Assembly: GCF_000350225.1 (NCBI RefSeq)
Contig: NW_005179046.1
Span: forward strand, 354,945-418,944
Source: Chondrus crispus
Taxonomy: Eukaryota > Rhodophyta > Florideophyceae > Gigartinales > Gigartinaceae
Direction: 5' to 3'
Length of the DNA: 64,000 nucleotides
The notes beneath the pieces are model-generated. The model was not told where the DNA came from and made no database searches. It saw only the letters and a program-made list of their open reading frames with translations. How positions within the stretch are numbered: the first letter of the stretch is position 1; every line of letters starts with the position of its first letter. Made by a program: the position numbers and the translations under genes. Positions 19,073 through 30,100 of the stretch are shown here, in pieces.

Positions 19073-19309
19073 AACGATGGGACGGATTCTGAAGACAACT
19101 CTGGAGAAGAGCGTGTTAGTTTGAAATCTGTGCGTACTGAGATTATGATTGAGTGTCTCGTTAAACCTGTCAGGAAGTACCGCTTCTACGAGGTTATCAC
19201 TGAGGATGGAATTGCTGGTTTCACGGAGAAGCTTTTCGACATCGGCGTGAATAGCACGCATCTCGCTGTCGTGGTAGTGATGTTTGGCAAATATGAAGTA
19301 GTATAGCGT

Positions 19310-20191
19310 GAAGAAACCGAGAAGAAGAAAACACATTCGATACATGGTGAGTAATTGCTGCCAAGCTCCGAGCCGTGAGCGAGCCTGTGTGGGGTTTGTT
19401 GGTCGCCATCCTGCATGAAACGATCGAGAGGATTTCCTCTCCCGCTCAGATGTAGAATTCAGCCGTGGGAGGCGCAGTGAGTGGGAGTCATGGAGGCCAG
19501 ATAATGTTGCAGATGGGTGCAGGTTACGAGCGGTAGTGCGATATTGTGTCGGGAGATCGGAAATGTCGAACGACATCGGAGAGTGGAACTTATGTGTGCT
19601 ACGTGTTTTAATTGGCTGTCTCTACAATGACTTCATTCATCTATTTTTAATTGGGCCCTCGTCATCTGCCCGTGCCGCACGTCGCACGGGCCGTGCGGCG
19701 CGCGAATGATCACAAGTGGCTCCTTGGAAAACTCCCTATCGCTTGCGGCTCGTCGCGCTGAAGAGCTACACCGAGCTCGGTGTTAAGGAAGTCGGGCTGC
19801 CGCGTGCAAGCGTGGTTGTGCGAATTACTGGTGTGTGCGTTGTACGCATCTTCGGTGCGCATGTAGCGATGCTGGCCTGCTCCGCCTCAACACGGAGCTG
19901 CGACTCTGCTTCCTTCTCCGCTTTTTTTCTTCTGTTCCGAGCAGCTTTTTATTCTGTTCCACCCCCCAATCTCCGGGCGACTTCATTGCCTTCGGGTAAT
20001 TGGGGATTAGCGTTGTCCGCCAGTTCTGCTTCTTCCTCTTCGACAACGCTCTCCAGTCTCCCAAGCGCCTGCGCTTCGACTAGTCGCTTTGCAATCTCGC
20101 GATGGTCATCACTGGCGACTCCTTGCTCATCCGGAACTACGGCCGCTCCGATTTTCAACGCAGCGATAAGTCAGGGAACACATGCGGAGAA
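19310..20191. other. Unassigned cargo DNA, small minus-strand frame
   Basis: The minus frame 20158-19949 reads IGAAVVPDEQGVASDDHREIAKRLVEA and then an acidic run (EEEEAELADN). It has coding-like composition and could be another captured fragment, but I cannot name it. The minus frame 19576-19058 contains a hydrophobic run (MCFLLLGFFTLYYFIFA) that overlaps the ARP5-like coding strand; it is probably spurious. Confidence 0.3.
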
Positions 20192-23100
20192 CTAAGCCAT
20201 TCGAGGAGGGTAACCGTCGTGCCTGGATAAGCAGTAGAAAATATTCCCCTCCATGATCGAGGCAGTGCAACTCAAATTATTCTCTTCGGGTTTAAGACAT
20301 TGTGTGGTACGGTCACTGTGACAGGCGTGAACTAGTCCAACTCTTCTGACAGAGTCCGTGAGCTTCAAGAATTGAAATGGCTTGTGGACGTCAACATAAA
20401 TAAATCCGGAAGTGAACTGGCATTTCTTGACAACAGCGAAAGGTGTCTCTTGATATGCATCCTGCATTTTCATAAATGTTTCGATTGCAAAGTAAGCTAC
20501 GTGCAGCTCATCAATGTAAGCAATTCTTTCATCTTCCGCAGGTGTAGGTACAATTTGCGGTTCGTCATCGAACACGAGTGCTTGAACTGCAGAGCCTTTC
20601 GAGAGCATGTCGTGCGGTCTTGAATGCGATGTAACAACTCCAAACCCGTACAGGGATTTTTTCATTCGACATGCCTTTTCGAAGAATTTGGGGTCATTGG
20701 GACCCGCTTCTACAATGAAGTCGGCAGCAATACAAGTCATAGTCGCATGGAATGAACCTTCAGCATCTACCGTACGTTCACTTAGGACCCATTCCACCCT
20801 TCTCGGGTTGTTGTTAATAGTAGTAGATGGAGCTCCGAGTACGTGCTTCAACAACCCATTTCTAATAATACTCAAAGCCTTCTCTGCCTCACCGTTCGTT
20901 TTCGTTACATAGTTATGTACGTCTCTTCTTCGTCCGCAAATGAGATTGACCACTGAAGAGATTGCCTTGCCTTCCATTTCACAACTGCCGTCTACAGAAT
21001 AAAGAGCAGATGAAAGCCGTTTTTTCCAATCGTTATTAATAATGTGATCCATTCCCTGTATATGGGCGTCATGACCGTTGGAATCTGCCATGGCCTGCTT
21101 AAGGGGCTGGTGAGCGCATTCGAAAACAAGTTCGGCGAAGTGCTGCACGTGACCCATTGCAGGGATAGAATGCATATAAAGCTCTAGAAGCCGATGGATA
21201 TTCGGCTTGTCCAGCTCTTTCCCCGCCATAGTACTGCTTCGACAAAGGTCATTGCAGTTTCGTATGTACATCTTGCAATGGCGTTCCAAGTCTGCCATAT
21301 GCGCCGTGCCATCTTCACGATTGTACCTTTTCACCTGCTCCAATCCATCCACATGCAGCTTAGGATACCAGTATGTCTTGCTGACAAGTTTGCTAAACAA
21401 ACTGAGGTTCTGTACAATTGAACACAGTGCTTGTTTGGATACATTAGATATTTCTTGAGGGCAGGATAGGTTATCAACAATCTCTTTGAATACAGGAGAA
21501 GCAATCAATAATATCGAAAACGTTGCCGATATGCTTGCCGTGTACATACTATTTGTACTGAAATTGTAGATGCGTGTCTCAGTTACCAGGCGGTTTGTTC
21601 GCAACGAGGAACAGATTAACCCGTCTACCTGCTTTCTTCTAGTCGCGGTAGGAAGGGACTTAAAGGCAAGGGTTAAAATATTAATTGCGTTACCAGCCAG
21701 GAGATGGTCGGGGGCAACAAGCATTGAGCGATACGGGTCAAACCTAGGGTTTGCGACTGGGACGTTGTGTTCGGTCAGCGGTATCGTGGTTTTTTTCAAC
21801 GCGTTCTTCAAATCCTGAGAAAAAGAAACAAAAGGACTTGCTTTCCTTGCTGCATCGTCATTTCCGTTCAGGCCCAATGCGTTCAGCTCTACATCCGAGA
21901 TACCAGAGGCTCGTAAGGCCTTCGTTCTTTCTGCATTTCTCGCGAAACATGCGTCTGCGCTGTGAATATCCGTGGTGTATGCATATCGCGATGCGAGTCC
22001 TTTAGGCCCTTTAAATCGCATGAACGAGCAGAGGTTGCATGGTGCTGTGCCATTCACTCCCACCACATCCAGGACATGCCCAACCTCGTGGTAGTCGCTC
22101 ACGAAACCAACCACATCGGTAAACAGCAGCAAATCCTCCCCATCGGCACTTCTGGCAGGTATACCCTCTGTTGATGATTTCACGAGGTCTGCTACTACTT
22201 GCTTCAGCCCTATCTTCGTTGACACTCCAGGTTCAGTCAGGGCAAGAATACGTACTCGCTCTCTACTACTTCTACATTCCGGAGGATAGTTTAGGGAGAG
22301 ACTATAGACACCCCCCGCTGAACCCGCTTTAAATCGGAACGGGGAAAATCCATCTGAATATAGTAGGATATGGTCAACAAAGTATTTCCTTCCGTCTTTA
22401 AGCTTACCATATGACGGTGAAATTGGGGGTCGGGAGTGTTGAAATGAAAGAGATGGCTGGTTGCCGGCCACCATGACGTCCACCACGGAAACCTTCGAAG
22501 CTGTATGAAATGAGATGCGTAAAGGATGATCAGCTCCATCGTCTCCAACCTCGCAAGCGAAGGGTATGCACACAAGCTCAATTTGCTGCCCTCCCTGTGT
22601 TGATCTGTTGTGATGCTGAATTAGTACCATGACATAATCCAGCTCAGAACTGATATGTAGAACTGTGCTAATGTCACCAGCGCGCCACAGGTCCGTTGTT
22701 GGCCGCCGAAATCCCTTCCATGTTCCGTAACGTAACTCCGACCTCGACACTTCGGTCAGGGGTGGTCCGTCTCTCCATGACACTACGAGAGAGGTTGTGA
22801 CAACCCTGAACGTCAATTTGAAACATCTTGGATCTGCTCCGCTACACATATCCAGAGTGCACAATACTTCATGCGGAAATGGCGGTTCCTTCCGCAAGTG
22901 CAAGGTGACCACTCCTCCATCTCCCCTGTACGCAGTGAGCAATGGGCAGGAGGGCGCCGTTTCGTCGCCGGTGCTGGGAAGGACGTTACGAGCGATGTCC
23001 AGAATGAGATCTCTATTTCGAACCATGGGAACGCTTTCGATAGTGGAGAACAGAGCTCCCGAGCTAGGAGAGATGGAGTCTTTCGCAGCGCCTTTCAGTA

Positions 23101-23983
23101 CATTCCATGTCTCGCGGCACGCCAAGTCCATCAAAGACCAAGATGATGGCAATATGACTTTGAAACGGCTTGAAACTGGCCCAACTCCCTGCAGTGACTG
23201 AAGAGTCTGTCTGGAGCCCGATTTCGAAGTATCTAAAATCGCCTCGCATTCCATGCTCATCACAAAACCCCACTCTCGAAGCAAAGGGGACAGAGTCCGA
23301 TAAACCGTAGAGTAGTCAGGAACCAATTTCCCCCCTGGCTCGTATTTCTTTAGAAGGTGGTTGAAACAGCTCCGAAAGATGTTATAACCAGACTTAGAGT
23401 ACCGAACGGTCCCGGACACAAGTAAAACAGCCATTATATTTTGCCACACGCTAAGCTTCTTCCATCCACGACGGATCTCCGCAACATCCAACTGCAGTCC
23501 TACATCATGATGCATTTCATCTTCCTCGTCCTGTGCACTGAGCCGGACCACCAGTTCATTTGTCGTACCCCTCACGTGTTCAAGTACCATATCTACCATG
23601 CCACCCATGTCTTGCCCATTCGTTTCATGCATCTCCGCGACTGGAATTTCATCTGCGAACTGCATTTCGTGGACCATAGGGGTTCTGAACCCCTCTATAG
23701 TCTCAAAACATACATCTTTATGATCTCTATCCTCCGCCTCTGCCATTTCTTCTTCTTTTGTTTCCGCTGCACCCGCTCCTCGGATTTCATCGCAACCTTT
23801 CTCGGCACCCGTACAGTTTCGTGTCGTTCCATCAGCACTGTGTGTTGAGGGAGCGGATGTATCTGCCAGATGAAATGTCTCCTCATGATGTTCTCCCCAC
23901 CGATCGTCGTACGCAATGCGACCCCTTCTTCCCCGACTCCCGAGCTGGAACATGTTCCGTCGCTTCCGAATTCTTTTCTTCAT
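20192..23983 (-). CDS. CACTA/EnSpm Tnp2-like transposase
   Basis: A single 1263-codon frame. The N terminus is very basic (MKKRIRKRRN), fitting nuclear import. Around residue 544 SDGFSPFRFKAG is followed by YSLSLNYPPECRSSRERVRILAL, matching the Tnp2 pattern DG.npf...YS......NLPP..R......L. At about residues 620-655 LLLFTDVVGFVSDYHEVGHVLD leads to GTAPCNLC, the Tnp2 D....G...D.pA...l.G......C..C block. FDPYRSMLVAPDHLLAGNAINI follows. Tnp2-type proteins bind and cut the terminal repeats. The full-length open frame suggests the element could have moved recently. It reads away from the right end, 1.86 kb inside it. The start at 23983 is the first Met; no intron is evident. Confidence 0.85.
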   Translation of the reverse strand: MKKRIRKRRNMFQLGSRGRRGRIAYDDRWGEHHEETFHLADTSAPSTHSADGTTRNCTGAEKGCDEIRGAGAAETKEEEMAEAEDRDHKDVCFETIEGFRTPMVHEMQFADEIPVAEMHETNGQDMGGMVDMVLEHVRGTTNELVVRLSAQDEEDEMHHDVGLQLDVAEIRRGWKKLSVWQNIMAVLLVSGTVRYSKSGYNIFRSCFNHLLKKYEPGGKLVPDYSTVYRTLSPLLREWGFVMSMECEAILDTSKSGSRQTLQSLQGVGPVSSRFKVILPSSWSLMDLACRETWNVLKGAAKDSISPSSGALFSTIESVPMVRNRDLILDIARNVLPSTGDETAPSCPLLTAYRGDGGVVTLHLRKEPPFPHEVLCTLDMCSGADPRCFKLTFRVVTTSLVVSWRDGPPLTEVSRSELRYGTWKGFRRPTTDLWRAGDISTVLHISSELDYVMVLIQHHNRSTQGGQQIELVCIPFACEVGDDGADHPLRISFHTASKVSVVDVMVAGNQPSLSFQHSRPPISPSYGKLKDGRKYFVDHILLYSDGFSPFRFKAGSAGGVYSLSLNYPPECRSSRERVRILALTEPGVSTKIGLKQVVADLVKSSTEGIPARSADGEDLLLFTDVVGFVSDYHEVGHVLDVVGVNGTAPCNLCSFMRFKGPKGLASRYAYTTDIHSADACFARNAERTKALRASGISDVELNALGLNGNDDAARKASPFVSFSQDLKNALKKTTIPLTEHNVPVANPRFDPYRSMLVAPDHLLAGNAINILTLAFKSLPTATRRKQVDGLICSSLRTNRLVTETRIYNFSTNSMYTASISATFSILLIASPVFKEIVDNLSCPQEISNVSKQALCSIVQNLSLFSKLVSKTYWYPKLHVDGLEQVKRYNREDGTAHMADLERHCKMYIRNCNDLCRSSTMAGKELDKPNIHRLLELYMHSIPAMGHVQHFAELVFECAHQPLKQAMADSNGHDAHIQGMDHIINNDWKKRLSSALYSVDGSCEMEGKAISSVVNLICGRRRDVHNYVTKTNGEAEKALSIIRNGLLKHVLGAPSTTINNNPRRVEWVLSERTVDAEGSFHATMTCIAADFIVEAGPNDPKFFEKACRMKKSLYGFGVVTSHSRPHDMLSKGSAVQALVFDDEPQIVPTPAEDERIAYIDELHVAYFAIETFMKMQDAYQETPFAVVKKCQFTSGFIYVDVHKPFQFLKLTDSVRRVGLVHACHSDRTTQCLKPEENNLSCTASIMEGNIFYCLSRHDGYPPRMA

Positions 23984-24064
23984 TAGCTGTTAGAAGCGAG
24001 GAAGACATCGGATGAGAGTGCAATTGGAGCCACCTCATACCAGACTCGTATTTCATGAATGTGA

Positions 24065-24120
24065 ATGTAATCCAGGCTGATACCAGACTGTCAACAGTCT
24101 GATATCAGCCTGGATTACAT
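24065..24120. repeat. Perfect-looking palindrome, 27-bp arms, upstream of the transposase
   Basis: 24065-24091 pairs with 24094-24120 with one mismatch and a two-base centre (ATGTAATCCAGGCTGATA...). It lies about 80 bp upstream of the transposase start and could be an operator-like protein site or a foldback scar. Confidence 0.85.
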
Positions 24121-24424
24121 GCGTGAATCACACCTGCTAATTGGCTGACTGAAATTCTGTAAACATATTTTGCAGGTCATTGGCTTCCAACTCGAGTTGC
24201 TGTACACCTGTGCTGTGCTTTACGTGTTCATCCCATGGACAAAACGGAAATGACGTTTTATTGGTGCAGCATCATCCGTTTCGTCGTAAGAACCCAATTT
24301 AGGTCACAACCGGCTCACGTTTATAGCGCTTGAGGATACATTCGAGCTCCAAATGTATTCACGAATCCCTATAAAAACATCCATGAGCAGCGTGATACCA
24401 ACGCCGTAGTGCCGCCACCCTCCC

Positions 24425-24664
24425 AGTGGATGAGATCCGCAATGTGCTATCAACATAGTGGATGAGATCCGCAATGTGCTATCAACATTGAGCTTCCATC
24501 ACAGCAGGCGACACGATCCACAGTGAGCTACCATCACAGCAGGCGACACGATCCACAGTGAGCTACCATCACCGCAGGCGACACGATCCACAGTGAGTTA
24601 CCATCACCGCAGGCGACACGATCCACAGTGAGTTACCATCACCGCAGGCGACACGATTCACAGT
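24425..24664. repeat. Two adjoining tandem repeats (32 bp x 2, 35 bp x 5)
   Basis: AGTGGATGAGATCCGCAATG begins at 24425 and 24457 (32-bp unit). From 24489 a 35-bp unit containing GCAGGCGACACGATCCACAG is repeated about five times with few changes. Position between transposase and right end fits a promoter-proximal binding array for an element protein. Units abut without spacers, so this is not a CRISPR. Confidence 0.85.
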
Positions 24665-24899
24665 GAGATACTAACGAAACTTCACAACTATCCCGCACGT
24701 GATATGATCCTCCTAGTGCCACGAAACAGGGGGACCAACCGCCGGCAAAAGTCAACAACCTGAAAGTGCTGCGAATTTCAGGGGCACAGCTAACAGGCTC
24801 TACCCCCCAAAAACCGCCATCTGCGGCAGGACGAAGACGACTATCCGCAGCCATGTCGATGAAAAACATCCTCAGGCATGACAAAGACGATCATCGACA

Positions 24900-25827
24900 G
24901 ACACAACTGTTGTGTCTGTTGCAGCTGCATCAATATTGATAATACATGTAGGTACTGGCCTATGAAACGCTTGTTTTCACATCCATCAACAGTGTCGTCA
25001 GGCAGCGATTCTGTTATCATTCCTTACATTTAATTTAGTGCTTTACAACCATTGCAAATGTAGTCCCCAAAACATTACATTACCAATTCCTAAACACTAC
25101 AAATGTCGTCCAGCAACATTATATTGTCGTCTCAGAACAAGTATCAACTACCATCCAAAACCAATATAAGTATTACTTCTGAAAACCACGATTATAGTGT
25201 TCACGAACGATACGTTTATTGCTATTCCGACATATTACATGTAACGTGCACAGAACGATGAAAGTAATAATTCAAAATATTACTAATATATATTGTCGTT
25301 GGACAACATTACCAGTGTTTATTCGAAAGTTATATTTCACGTTTCTGTTCGATATAAGTAATAATACAATTAATGAATATTTTATATTGTCGTTGGACAA
25401 TGTTTAAAGTGTTTCAAGGAACATTATATTTAACGTTTCTGAACGTTGCATTTAGTGCCATCTAATATTATTATATATAGTGTGCTGAAATGATTCATTT
25501 ATCGTTTCCACAGACAGTGCCTATAATGTTCACATACGCTACGTATAGTGTTTCAATAACACATTATAAGTAACGTCCATTGTTGATGTTTTAATGTTTA
25601 CAATGACATTATATCTATTGTTCACGGCTGATGCAAGTGGTACCCGAATTCTGATGTTTTCATCGTACACGGACGTTTTATTATCATTCCTGGAATGCTG
25701 ATGTATTGTTGTCCGGACAATACTATTCTGGTATCCCAAAAACGTATCGTCCAAAAACATTACATATATCATGACACGATATTACTTTAATGTTTCGGAA
25801 TACTACAAGTATTGTTGTTCCTAGTAC
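24900..25827. repeat. Right subterminal repeats of the CACTA element
   Basis: About 900 bp of AT-rich DNA with many diverged copies of motifs such as CGTCCAAAAACATTA, GTCGTTGGACAACATTA and GGAACATTATATT in both orientations, spaced roughly 30-60 bp. The same words occur behind the left terminus. Confidence 0.75.
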
Positions 25828-25842
25828 TTTGCCTCCGCAGTG
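25828..25842 (-). repeat. Right terminal inverted repeat of the CACTA element
   Basis: TTTGCCTCCGCAGTG, exact inverse of 5400-5414. Directly to its right begins the protease region of Gypsy element D. Confidence 0.85.
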
Positions 25843-25849
25843 ATACCCC

Positions 25850-26590
25850 ACCGACTTGATCGGTCAAGTCGGTCAGGTGTAGCGCGTGCGCGATCCCCTC
25901 GGCGACCTTACGTTCGGGAGTGAGCATCGCGAGGGGGTTGCGCTTCGCGTATCCCACGACGGTGTGCTTTGGAAGCCTCCTTTCTCGTCGTGAGAAAATC
26001 GCGACGATGACGTCGAAGGTCTGATTCGGTAGCACCTCCGCGACGCCATTCGTCAACTTCACTCCATGTCGGTGTTGGAGTGAGGGCTTGGGTTCTAGGA
26101 ACACGAGGCCCCTCCCCGCGGTTGTCACACGCACGCGGTCTTGTGACATCGCGGGGATGGTAACCCAGCGGGTGATTCGGATTGCTTGCGGGGCCTCCTC
26201 GCGTACGTCTGGCAGACCCGTGTGTCGCCCGTGTCGCCTGGTAGGGGGAGTCGACTCCTCCTTTCCGTCGACGATGGCAAGGGAACCGCCTTGGCGTAGC
26301 TCCACTCGTTGAGCTTCGATGTCGATACATCGCACGTACGTATCGATGAAGGCCGTGCCGAGGAGGACCGGCACGGGGAGCTGGTCCGCGACTACGAACG
26401 GAAATTCGGAACACCGTGTTCCTCAACCGCACGGCCAGGCGGACGATGGCCGAAAGCTTGAGGGGGTTGCTAATCGCGCCTGCCAATCGTGGCAGAGATG
26501 CGTCGTGCACGACGTAACGCGTCCAATCCGGGAGAAGGTCGGCCTTCCTCACCAGATTATACCCCCAGCACGTATCAACGGCGATCGTGC
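25850..26590 (-). pseudogene. Element D: retropepsin-like protease region
   Basis: Minus-strand text includes AVDTCWGYNLVR in the position of the aspartic-protease active site and, later, VPVLLGTAFIDTYV, which matches the second retropepsin block (…iLG.dfl…). Such proteases process the Gag-Pol polyprotein of LTR elements. The segment is broken and stops at the CACTA terminus. Confidence 0.55.
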
Positions 26591-27139
26591 GGGGTTTAAA
26601 TGCATTTCCCTATGTTGCTATCGAGCCGAGGACGTTGTAAATCTTCGACCTCATAAGGCAAATGACGCCGTAGACAACCTTCGGGGCGGCCTTATCGGTG
26701 AGGTCGTTCCGCCGGGGCCTTCGATTTCGGTGCTGGCCTCGCTTGCGTTTCCTTCTCCTCCTTCCTTGGGGCGTCCGCGGATCAGTGACGCCCCTCGGAT
26801 TATTCGAGTCCGTACGACACGGACCCTTCTCTGGCGATCTTGGGCTCGCGGGAGTCAGGGGGTCGACCGAATCTTTTCGGTCGTCGTTGCCCCCGTCGCC
26901 ATCGTTACGCCTCACCGGGACGTCGGCTGTCCCGGTGTCTTGTCCTCCTAATGTCGGGCCTTCGGAGGCCTCGACGTGCGCTCCCTCCTGTATCGGCATT
27001 ACAGGAGCTCCCGTGCTCGCCTCCGGTAGCGGGGGATTTATTAACGGACAATACCCCCCGTGTCCTTGGCGAGCACGTGGGGTTGGGTCTAGTTCATGGG
27101 GAAAAGACGGCTCACGCGACCGCGTCTACGTAACCGTCT

Positions 27140-30100
27140 TTACCCTTTTTTCGAACTACCCGTGATATCGGAGCTAACCTCCTGCCTATCGACGGCCAGG
27201 TCTTCTTCGGGTAGCCGTCCGCGTGGGTCGGGACGATTCCTCCACTGCGGCTCAGCGGCCCTGGCGACGTATTTGGGTACTTCCGGGCCTTGACCTGCGG
27301 CGTCCGGTCGTCGCAGGATATGGGGGACGAAGCGAGTAGGCGCTCCTTCGTGACCCTCCATGGGTAGAAGGTACGGATCCTCTACCCAGTCTTGCAGGTA
27401 CATTATCGCATTTTGTACCTGTTGGGGTAACCGAGAACGGTCTCGGTCCCCTCTTTCTCTTTGCCAGGGATAATTTGTGTCCGCCTGGCCGTAGGCGGGT
27501 CGACCCCGACGATCGCCTTCGTTACGACGGTACCCGCCTCCACGGGGGGCGAAGCGTGCGCCCTCACCCGATCGGTTCGGGAACCCTTGACGCTGGGGAC
27601 GTCCCTCGCCCGCCGCTTGCCGGAGAAGATTACGGGCACCGGGGCGCGTCTCCATCTGGTAGGGGTAGTTTCTGTACGCCGTGAACATTCGTTGTTCCAG
27701 CGACAGGAACGGGCACGCGTACATGGCATGCTCGTACGTACGGCATAGCCAGCACACGTACGCGCTGCCGTCCGTTGAGGCGAAGGTCGCCGCGTGCCGC
27801 GCCTTGTCATCGGTGAGGAGGGGCACGCGGGGCGAGGCGCTTCCCTTATCTCGACTCGAGATATCGAGCTCAGCGACGCGGGGGTCCGTGCTCCTTGCCA
27901 CTCTTGGAGTGGCCGCGAATGCGGTCGCGTAACTCGATTCAGTTCCGGTCGACATCGGTGAGGGGGTTCGTGCCCCCACGGGCCCTGCTCCTTGCGTAAT
28001 GAGGACAGCGTCGGCCTGCCACTCATCCTCCCCGATATGGAGGGTCGAGGCGGGCGAACTTGTCGCCGCGGACTTCGTAGTCCTGCCAGCCCTCCCTGCC
28101 GGTTTCGGATCCGGCAGAGGTAAACCGCGCCCAGTGCGGTACGTTGTACCTTCCGCCGTGGCGATACGGCGGATGGTCGGAAGATAGGTCTTCTGACTGC
28201 CTGGCAGCCTTTTCACAGTTTCGGATACTGCGGCACGGGTTGCCGGTGCAAGTCCCCGCACGAAGTAGTGCGCGGGGGACTGTTCGGAGAAGACTGCCGT
28301 GCATCGGAACTCGGCAGTCTCGAGTCGGTCGGCAAACGTGCTTTCCGTCTCATGCGATTGCTGTCGCGCCGGAGCGACAGCGTCGTACGCTTCACCTAAC
28401 ACGTCGTCCGTGAGGTAGCGTTTCAAGAATTGATTCACGAGCCCCGGCCAGCTCACGTCGTCGTGGAGCTGGCCGGCGAGGAGGCCACGCATCGTATAAC
28501 TCGTACACAGGCCCTCCGCGTCGCGCTCGAGGAAGTGCGCGAGGACTCGTACCGCAACACCTTCGGTCAGGTGTTGTGAGTTGAAGGTGATTCGGATATC
28601 CTTCAAGAACGGTAGCAGCTGGATCGGGTCGGTACCGTCGAAGCTGCGCATCGTGGGACGGATCCCGGGACAGCGTTGGACGTACTTCGCGATCCGTCCC
28701 GCGTCACCCGAGGTAACGAGCCTCGAGGTGTCATCCAAGCGGTACATACGATAGTCAGCAACGGCGCTGAACTCTTGGATCATCGTATGTACCGGCTCGA
28801 GCCCGGGTTCAGCGGGACCCAGCGTGCCGAGGGAGGTAACAGGTAGCGTACGGACGTCTACCGGATCTGGATGCTCGGCGTAACTCGCCGGCGGGTAGCC
28901 GCCCCAGCGGGGATCGACGGAGAACATCGGTTCTCCGGATCCGCGGGCGGCTCCTCCACGGTCCTGTTCGTCCGTGTACGATACGCGGTCCACTTGCCGC
29001 CTACTTCCGGCGATAGGCGGCAAGGCTTGAGTCTCAGACGCGAGGTTCGCGTCTATCGGAGGACGGATTCCTTCTGCAGTCCAACTGGTAGCGGCACCAG
29101 TCGGACGCCACCCTTCGGGGGCGGCGGCGCTCGGAGGTACCGTACTATCGGGCCCTCTCGAGGAGGCACCGGGTAGCCCTTCGGCCATGGTACGTTCCAT
29201 GTTACGAGCACGCCGACGAGTGGCGTTGAGCTCAGCGGAGAGGTGCGCGAACGCACCCAATTGCTCTGCGGACGAAGAGGTTCGGTCCTCGGGTCGTCTC
29301 ACTGTAGTGCAATGTGCCTGGCAGGCCGCGAACACAGTCCGACGGTCAAACAAAAAGACGAAAAACAACAGCAACAACAACAACTGCCGATGGCACGCGC
29401 TACGGAGCGTTCGAGACTCCCTTTCCCGTTATGTGGGCTTGCGGCCCACGGTAGCTCAATTCCGACGGGGGGGGTAAGGAAAGATGCCCGGCCCGGGAGG
29501 AAAATGGTGGTAGAGACTTGTGAAGACTTGAGCGCTCGGCGAGTGCGGGCTGGGCTTGTCTACGAGAATGTAACCGCGGTTCGCTGGGTTGTAAGGCCAA
29601 TGCTCGACGAGCGTCTTCAGCACCTTGGGTATAATTCAAAGTCTTCGACGGGGGCTTGCTCAGCACTACCCGACGGGATCGTAATTGTGTAGCAGCGCCA
29701 CGACCGACGTGTTGCCCGATGGCTAAAAACACCCTCACCAGCGCGATCGCAATCGCGGTAGGTGGTACCAACTCTGTCTTATACAGTAAGACCTTCGACG
29801 GAGGCGTCGTCGCAACAGCCTTCCGACGGAACTTGAAACAGTAGCAGCGCTACACGACGTGTTGCCCGATGGCTAAAACATCTACACCGGATCGGTCGCA
29901 ACCGACTCCAGTGGAACCAACACAATTAAGGGAAAAATAGAGATAGAAGTAGAAAAGAATAGGGAAATAAAGGAAAAAGAAAAAGGGAACCCCCGAGCGC
30001 AAAGGATGCCATAGGCTTAGGTAAAAGGGAGCGTCTTGGTAGAGACGGACTTCGACCAAGGCGACATTCAACTCTGGCAACTCGGGTTACCTTTACTGAC

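Larger units (their letters stand above)
5400..25842 (-). mobile_element. Giant CACTA/EnSpm-like transposon with captured host genes
   Basis: The segment starts CACTGCGGAGGCAAA and ends with its exact reverse complement (25828-25842), a 15-bp terminal inverted repeat with the CACT(A/G) start of CACTA elements. Behind each terminus lies AT-rich DNA with short reiterated motifs; TTTTTGGACGATA occurs in the same orientation relative to both ends. The minus-strand ORF 20192-23983 encodes a Tnp2-like transposase. The remaining ~14 kb carries fragments of at least eight host genes in both orientations plus unassigned ORFs, a Pack-type cargo. The flanking trinucleotides (CCC left, ATA right) do not match, so a clean 3-bp target duplication is not visible. 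The right flank is Gypsy element D and the left flank is not, so a rearrangement after insertion is likely. Confidence 0.8.

Noticed and set aside
19058-19576. 172-aa minus ORF with a membrane segment
   Set aside because: It overlaps the ARP5-like coding text and has no family match; probably a shadow.
24489-24664. 35-bp repeats as a possible CRISPR array
   Set aside because: Units abut without unique spacers, and the context is a eukaryotic transposon.
27140-29383. gag start within LTR type A (MLLLLLFFVFLF...)
   Set aside because: Those residues come from the inserted LTR; the gag N terminus lies right of the insertion.
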